Position numbers and translations under genes: made by a program. The notes under the pieces were generated by a model. That model had not been told where the DNA came from. It saw nothing but the letters and a program-made list of their open reading frames with translations, and did not search any database. Positions 59,582 to 64,000 of a DNA stretch of 64,000 nt are shown piece by piece. Source of the stretch: Mesorhizobium sp. INR15 (GTDB taxonomy: Bacteria; Pseudomonadota; Alphaproteobacteria; Rhizobiales; Rhizobiaceae); contig NZ_CP045499.1 in assembly GCF_015500075.1 (NCBI RefSeq), positions 186,001 to 250,000 of the forward strand, in the 5' to 3' direction. Every line of letters begins with the position of its first letter. The stretch's first letter is position 1.

Positions 59582-62371
59582 ATGGCTGGTCCCGTCGAAT
59601 TCACACTGGACGGTAAGTCGGTCACGGCAACCGAAGGCGAGACCATCTGGCAGGTGGCCAAGCGCGAAGGCACCGCCATTCCGAATCTCTGCCATGTCGA
59701 TCTGCCGGGTTACCGGGCTGACGGCAATTGCCGGGCATGCATGGTCGATATCGAGGGCGAGCGGGTGCTGGCGGCATCGTGCATTCGCAAGCCGACCACC
59801 GGAATGATCGTAAAGACCGACACCGAACGGGCCGAGAAGTCGCGAGCAATGGTTTTCGAGCTGCTTGCCAGCAACATGCGGCCAGCGGCTGACGGTCCAG
59901 ACAACCAGTCGAAATTCTGGCAGTGGGCCGGATCGATGGGCATTGCTGGAAGCCAACGCTTCAGTTCCAAGTTTCACGATGCCGACGTAGCCGAATTCGA
60001 CATTTCCAACCCTGCGATCGCCGTCAATATGGATGCCTGTATTGCGTGCGGCGCCTGCGTTCGTGCGTGCCGTGAGGTTCAGGTCAACGACGTCATCGGC
60101 ATGGCCGATCGCGGCGGACATACCGTTCCCGTTTTCGATATGCACGATCCCATGGGGCTCTCAACCTGCGTGACCTGCGGCGAATGCGTACAGGCATGCC
60201 CGACGGGTGCGCTCTACGAAAAGACCTTGATGGGCAAGTCCGGCAAGACGCGCACTGTCCAGGAGTTCGACAAGGTTGTAGACACGCTCTGTCCATTCTG
60301 TGGCGTCGGCTGCCAGACCAGCGTGGCCGTGAAGGACAACCGAATCGTCCAGGTTGACGGCCGCAATGGCCCGGCAAATGAGAATCGGCTCTGCGTCAAA
60401 GGGCGCTTCGGCTTCGACTATGCGATGTCACCGGATCGCCTGACCAGGCCGCTTATCCGTCGCGACGATGCCCCGAAATTCGGTGAGGCGGATTTGCGTT
60501 ATGTCGATCCGCTGACGGTATTCCGCGAAGCCACATGGGAAGAGGCGATGGAGCGCGCGGCCTCAGGTTTCAAGACTATCCTCAAGGATCACGGCGGTCC
60601 CGCGCTCGCTGGCTTTGGTTCGGCCAAGGGCTCGAATGAAGAAGCGTATTTGTTTCAGAAGTTCGTCCGGCAAGGTTTCGGTACAAACAATGTCGATCAC
60701 TGTACCCGACTTTGTCACGCATCTTCCGTCGCTGCCTTGATGGAAGGTGTTGGCTCCGGTGCCGTGTCGGCGCCGTTCATGGATGCGATGAAGGCCGAAT
60801 GCGCCATCATCATCGGCGCACGACCGACGACAAACCATCCTGTCGCGGCCACCTATTTCAAGCAAGCCGTCAAGCGCGGTTTGAAATTGATCATCATGGA
60901 CCCGCGTGGCCAGGACCTGATGCGCCATGCCACGCATTCTCTGCGCTTCAAGGCGGGCAGCGATGTCGCCATGCTGAACTCGCTGATCCACGTCATCATC
61001 GAAGAGAAGCTGTACGACGAGCAGTACATCCAGGCCAATGTCAGCGGCTTCGAGGCACTGAAACTCAAGGTCAGGGATTTCTCACCAGAGGCCATGGCTG
61101 AGGTTTGCGGAATTGACGCAAGTGTGTTGCGAGACGTCGCGCGCATATACGCGCGGGCCGAGCGCTCGATGATTTTCTGGGGCATGGGCATTTCGCAGCA
61201 TACGCACGGCACAGATAACTCACGCTGCCTGATCGCGCTCGCGCTGATCACAGGACATATCGGCCGTCCCGGTACCGGCCTCCACCCTCTACGTGGGCAA
61301 AACAACGTGCAGGGCGCTTCGGATGCGGGGCTGATCCCAATGTACTACCCCGACTACAAGTCGGTCGAGAACATCGACATTCGCTCGCAGTACGAAAATT
61401 TCTGGGGCCAGACGCTCGATCCGAAGCGCGGGTTGACGGTGGTCGAGATCATCGACGCCATCCATGCCGACGAAATCAAGGGTATGTACATCATGGGCGA
61501 AAACCCGGCGATGTCGGACCCCGACCAGACCCATGCGCGCGCGGCACTTGCCAAGCTGGATCATCTGGTCGTGCAGGACATTTTCCTGACCGAGACCGCC
61601 TGGCATGCCGATGTCGTGCTGCCTGCATCCGCCCATGCCGAAAAATTCGGGACCTACACCAACACCAACAGGCAGGTGCAGATCGGCCGTCCCGCACTTG
61701 AGCTTCCTGGCGACGCGCGCCAGGATCTCGACCTGATCATCGATCTCGCCAACCGCATGGATCTTGGCTGGAGATACAATGACGTATCCGACGTCTATGC
61801 CGAAATGACGCGGGTCATGCCGTCGCTGAAACACATTTCTTGGGAACGGATCGAGCGCGAGGGCTCGGTGGTATATCCTGCTGATGGCCCAGATGTGCCA
61901 GGCAATGAAGTCATCTTCTCGTCGCGCTTCCCGACCAGCGATGGTCGGGGCCGCATCGTGCCGACTGACCTTCTCCCGCCCGACGAAGTGCCGGATGAGG
62001 ACTATCCGCTGGTGCTAACGACCGGCCGCATGCTGGAACATTGGCACACCGGCGCCATGACTCGGCGCGCCGGCGTGCTCGATGCAATCGAGCCGCAAGG
62101 CATCGCGGCGATGAACCCCTACGAGATCAAACGGCGCGATTTGTCGGTGGGTGATGTTATCCAGGTCGAAACCAGGCGTGGAACCATCGAGGCGATTTTG
62201 AGGGCTGACCGCGAGGTGGCGGACGGAATGATTTTCATCCCTTTCTGTTTCAACGAAAGCCCGGCAAACAAGCTGACCAACCCGATGCTTGATCCTTACG
62301 GCAAAATACCGGAGTTCAAATATTGCGCCGCTCGCGTCGCGCAGAAGGCTCATGCGGAGGCAGCCGAGTAA
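59582..62371 (+). CDS. fdh1A: formate dehydrogenase catalytic (alpha) subunit, W/Mo-bis-MGD
   Basis: A 929-residue cytosolic NAD-linked formate dehydrogenase. N-terminal [2Fe-2S] (C in NLCHVDLPGYR, NCRACMVDIEG and AASC), two [4Fe-4S] sites (CIACGACVRACREVQ and CVTCGECVQACPTG), the cluster next to the cofactor (CPFCGVGCQTSVAV, ENRLCVKGRFGFD), then the bis-MGD domains. The metal ligand is Cys378 in VDHCTRLCHASS, cysteine and not selenocysteine; the next His is the catalytic one. KLTNPMLDPYGKIPEFKYCA closes the protein. With TupABC nearby, tungsten is the probable metal, by analogy to Fdh1A. Confidence 0.95.
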   Translation: MAGPVEFTLDGKSVTATEGETIWQVAKREGTAIPNLCHVDLPGYRADGNCRACMVDIEGERVLAASCIRKPTTGMIVKTDTERAEKSRAMVFELLASNMRPAADGPDNQSKFWQWAGSMGIAGSQRFSSKFHDADVAEFDISNPAIAVNMDACIACGACVRACREVQVNDVIGMADRGGHTVPVFDMHDPMGLSTCVTCGECVQACPTGALYEKTLMGKSGKTRTVQEFDKVVDTLCPFCGVGCQTSVAVKDNRIVQVDGRNGPANENRLCVKGRFGFDYAMSPDRLTRPLIRRDDAPKFGEADLRYVDPLTVFREATWEEAMERAASGFKTILKDHGGPALAGFGSAKGSNEEAYLFQKFVRQGFGTNNVDHCTRLCHASSVAALMEGVGSGAVSAPFMDAMKAECAIIIGARPTTNHPVAATYFKQAVKRGLKLIIMDPRGQDLMRHATHSLRFKAGSDVAMLNSLIHVIIEEKLYDEQYIQANVSGFEALKLKVRDFSPEAMAEVCGIDASVLRDVARIYARAERSMIFWGMGISQHTHGTDNSRCLIALALITGHIGRPGTGLHPLRGQNNVQGASDAGLIPMYYPDYKSVENIDIRSQYENFWGQTLDPKRGLTVVEIIDAIHADEIKGMYIMGENPAMSDPDQTHARAALAKLDHLVVQDIFLTETAWHADVVLPASAHAEKFGTYTNTNRQVQIGRPALELPGDARQDLDLIIDLANRMDLGWRYNDVSDVYAEMTRVMPSLKHISWERIEREGSVVYPADGPDVPGNEVIFSSRFPTSDGRGRIVPTDLLPPDEVPDEDYPLVLTTGRMLEHWHTGAMTRRAGVLDAIEPQGIAAMNPYEIKRRDLSVGDVIQVETRRGTIEAILRADREVADGMIFIPFCFNESPANKLTNPMLDPYGKIPEFKYCAARVAQKAHAEAAE

Positions 62372-62774
62372 TCGAACTCAGTTTGCCGACATCATCCATC
62401 AACGAGCGACGGCTTGGAACATACGAGCGCCCCGTTATTGGCGCTCGTGTGTCCATTGCTTTTCGTGAAGCTTCTCATGACGGCTATGACAGGTCTCGAT
62501 GATGGCGGACCAGATTACGAAAATGCACGGTTGCCCGCGCCGATAGGGAAGACAGTGCGTGACGACTATCTGCGGCAATGCTGCCGACCGCGGACGGCGT
62601 TGCTACCGTGGCGACGTTCGAGCAACAGGACGCTTCTTGCACAGTCGAATTGCCTGGTAGTTCGTCCGGCCGGCGCCTCGGCAGCAGGGGTCGCGAGACT
62701 GCGAAGCTCATCCGGTTCGATACCACGCCGGGTTCTGATTCGTGATTCATGGGACCGGGCGCAATCTTGCGGGC
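62372..62774. other. region after the formate dehydrogenase genes, no supported gene
   Basis: About 400 bases. A plus-strand frame (62414-62848) and a minus-strand frame (62484-62750) overlap and have no domain. Apart from the hairpin at 62423-62448 nothing is seen. Confidence 0.4.
62423..62448 (+). terminator. probable terminator after formate dehydrogenase
   Basis: A perfect 9-bp stem (ACGAGCGCC/GGCGCTCGT) with an 8-base loop, 52 bases after the alpha subunit stop. The following bases are only moderately T-rich. Confidence 0.5.
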
Positions 62775-63542
62775 TCAGCGTCCTTGCGAGAGCGCGACCG
62801 GCTGAAAGCCGAAATTTTGCAGCAGCTTCTGTCCCGCCGCCGAGATAATAAACAACGCGAAGGCCATCCCAGCCAGCGAACAGTCCTTCAGTGCGGCCAA
62901 GCCATATTCCGGAACGACATTTAGATTTGCCGGAATCTTGACGATCTTGACCCCCTGTGTAGCCTCCGCCAGCCCTTTCAAGCCGGTGCGATAGCCGAGA
63001 AACACATGCACCGTTCCAGCCGCCAACGCCGCCACAATCGGGTCATAGCGTCCCGCCGCGTTTGCCATATCAGAGCCTCCGACCAGGTGCTGGGCCTTGG
63101 CGTCCAGGATGGCGAAACTGCCGTGTCTGAGTTTTTCCGCTCGTCGGAAGATTGCCCAGGCATAGTCGCCCGAGGCATCCTTTGACGGTGTCGAGGTGGC
63201 GATGCCGATGATAGGGTCAAGTAGCCGGTCGATGAAATTCACCGACGTGAATCCGGCATCGCGGTGCACGACTGCGGCCATGGTGTTGCGGGCAAAGACC
63301 ACAGGTGGCAAGGCCAGACCTTGTTCGGCAAGACGAGCCGAATGAGCGACGTTGGCGGACAGGAAGATATCTGGCCGCTCGCCCGCTTCAATGCGCTCCC
63401 GGAGCAGGCCGGCGGGGCCATGCCGCGTTTCAATTTGAACCCCGGTCATTTCAGAGAAGGCGGAAATCAAAAACGGAAGGACATACCTCAAGCTTCCCGC
63501 AGCGTAAATCAGTATCGTTGAGGGAGGTGCGGCGGATCTCAT
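62775..63542 (-). CDS. ModA-like molybdate/tungstate-binding protein without signal peptide
   Basis: A ~255-residue ModA-type binding protein: ILIYAAGSLRYVLPFLISAF, RPDIFLSANVAHSARLAEQG, then IGIATSTPSKDASGDYAW and GTVHVFLGYRTGLKGLAEA. A-A-G-S-L-R is the oxyanion site of this family. The N-terminus (MRSAAPPST or a TTG start 6 codons earlier) has no hydrophobic signal, so it may stay in the cytosol. It faces the formate dehydrogenase genes and has no permease or ATPase beside it. Confidence 0.85.
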   Translation of the reverse strand: MRSAAPPSTILIYAAGSLRYVLPFLISAFSEMTGVQIETRHGPAGLLRERIEAGERPDIFLSANVAHSARLAEQGLALPPVVFARNTMAAVVHRDAGFTSVNFIDRLLDPIIGIATSTPSKDASGDYAWAIFRRAEKLRHGSFAILDAKAQHLVGGSDMANAAGRYDPIVAALAAGTVHVFLGYRTGLKGLAEATQGVKIVKIPANLNVVPEYGLAALKDCSLAGMAFALFIISAAGQKLLQNFGFQPVALSQGR

Positions 63543-63608
63543 TGGTATGCACACTCCCAAAGCGATTCCTCATGGGGCACCGCCCTTCGATTTGATTCAG
63601 CATCCACA

Positions 63609-63800
63609 CTAACGCGCCATGCGCAGTCCGTCTTCATCGAGTAAGACACAGTCGGCAGAATCGAAGCCAATTTCGATTTTCTCGCCTTCACGCACCGCTG
63701 TGCCATTGATCTGGGTGTTGACACGGATTTTCGTGATGCCGCCGATATCGATCTCATAGATGGCGCTACCGCCCAAATATGGTCGATGCCGAGCGTCCAT
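63609..63800 (-). pseudogene. TOBE-domain C-terminal fragment of an ABC ATPase
   Basis: About 63 codons reading IYEIDIGGITKIRVNTQING, GEKIEIGFDSADCVLL, the TOBE_2 domain that ends ABC ATPases of the spermidine/iron type. The ATPase part is absent. The ATG at 63800 is likely accidental. Separated by 66 bases from the ModA-like gene and not linked to it in function as far as can be seen. Confidence 0.6.
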
Positions 63801-63966
63801 TCAAGATACTGGCCAGGCTGGGGAGCATGAGGATTTGTGGGGCATGGTTAAACGAAGTATGCCGTCCCCGTTGAATTTCGATGGGATCGGCGGGTGTGAA
63901 GAGCGCAAAACGGGCAGCAAGGAAAACTGTCGGAAAGGCGGCAGCCTCGGAGGATGAGGTTTTCAT
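63801..63966 (-). pseudogene. possible ABC permease N-terminal fragment
   Basis: The minus-strand frame begins MKTSSSEAAAFPTVFLAARF, which looks like the start of a permease with its first membrane helix disrupted by charged residues, and then becomes non-native. It merges into the TOBE fragment region. Weak. Confidence 0.2.
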
Positions 63967-64000
63967 CCTGCAGTTCCGCGTCTGGCTAAATAACGTGAAC

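Noticed and set aside
60713..60715. Possible selenocysteine in formate dehydrogenase
   Set aside because: The metal-ligand codon is TGT (Cys378); no in-frame TGA is present.
62414..62848. A 144-codon frame after the formate dehydrogenase genes
   Set aside because: It overlaps the end of the ModA-like gene on the other strand, spans the terminator hairpin and has no domain.
1..64000. CRISPR arrays, rRNA or tRNA genes
   Set aside because: No regularly spaced repeat series or recognisable RNA gene was seen on reading; a dedicated scan was not possible.

Overview
The window looks like an alpha-proteobacterial (Rhizobiales) chromosome or megaplasmid segment, most likely from a Mesorhizobium-like bacterium. 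The pointers are a MucR/Ros regulator, a DUF1344 protein, rhizobial IS families, and frequent GTG/TTG starts with good Shine-Dalgarno sites. The organism call is an inference; no rRNA or tRNA gene was found to anchor it.

Layout. Bases 1-12,500 are accessory DNA: a TetR end, an IS91-type element with a tyrosine recombinase, a dihydrofolate-reductase-like gene divergent from an ArsR/SRPBCC pair across two palindromes, decayed VOC, IS5 and AraC pieces, a CGNR regulator, an ECF42 sigma/DGPF/VOC operon and a two-domain GNAT. Bases 12,513-13,775 are an IS3-family copy. Bases 14,694-18,050 hold a two-component operon with a COG4705 membrane protein and a small exported protein. Bases 18,732-21,719 hold two methyltransferases and a GT87 glycosyltransferase. 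Bases 21,720-26,606 are a beta-propeller pseudogene split by an IS66 element that itself carries a nested IS50-like element; both target duplications are readable. Bases 27,139-31,732 are a four-gene ABC export-type operon. Bases 32,000-38,340 hold small exported proteins, MucR, IS and transporter relics and an MscS channel. Bases 38,799-43,368 are a kup potassium transporter cut exactly by an IS1111-type element and by a second identical IS3 copy. Bases 43,671-47,700 hold a DegP protease, a broken ECF sigma gene, a DUF4142/cupredoxin pair and IS remnants.

The most coherent part is 47,734-63,560, which I read as a tungstate/molybdate-formate dehydrogenase locus. It has an HTH-PBP regulator divergent from a tungstate ABC transporter (tupBCA), two non-canonical MoeA-like proteins (one fused to an oxyanion-binding PBP domain), mobA, fdhD, a canonical moeA, tusA, the NuoEF-like and catalytic subunits of an NAD-dependent formate dehydrogenase of the Methylobacterium Fdh1 type, and a signal-less ModA-like protein. 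Together these cover oxyanion uptake and sensing, metal insertion, nucleotide addition, sulfuration and the target enzyme. The extra MoeA paralogues and the unexported oxyanion-binding domains suggest dedicated intracellular handling of tungstate as opposed to molybdate; this is inference.

No CRISPR array, rRNA or tRNA was seen. The left two thirds has many IS elements and decayed genes, while the formate dehydrogenase locus is almost intact.
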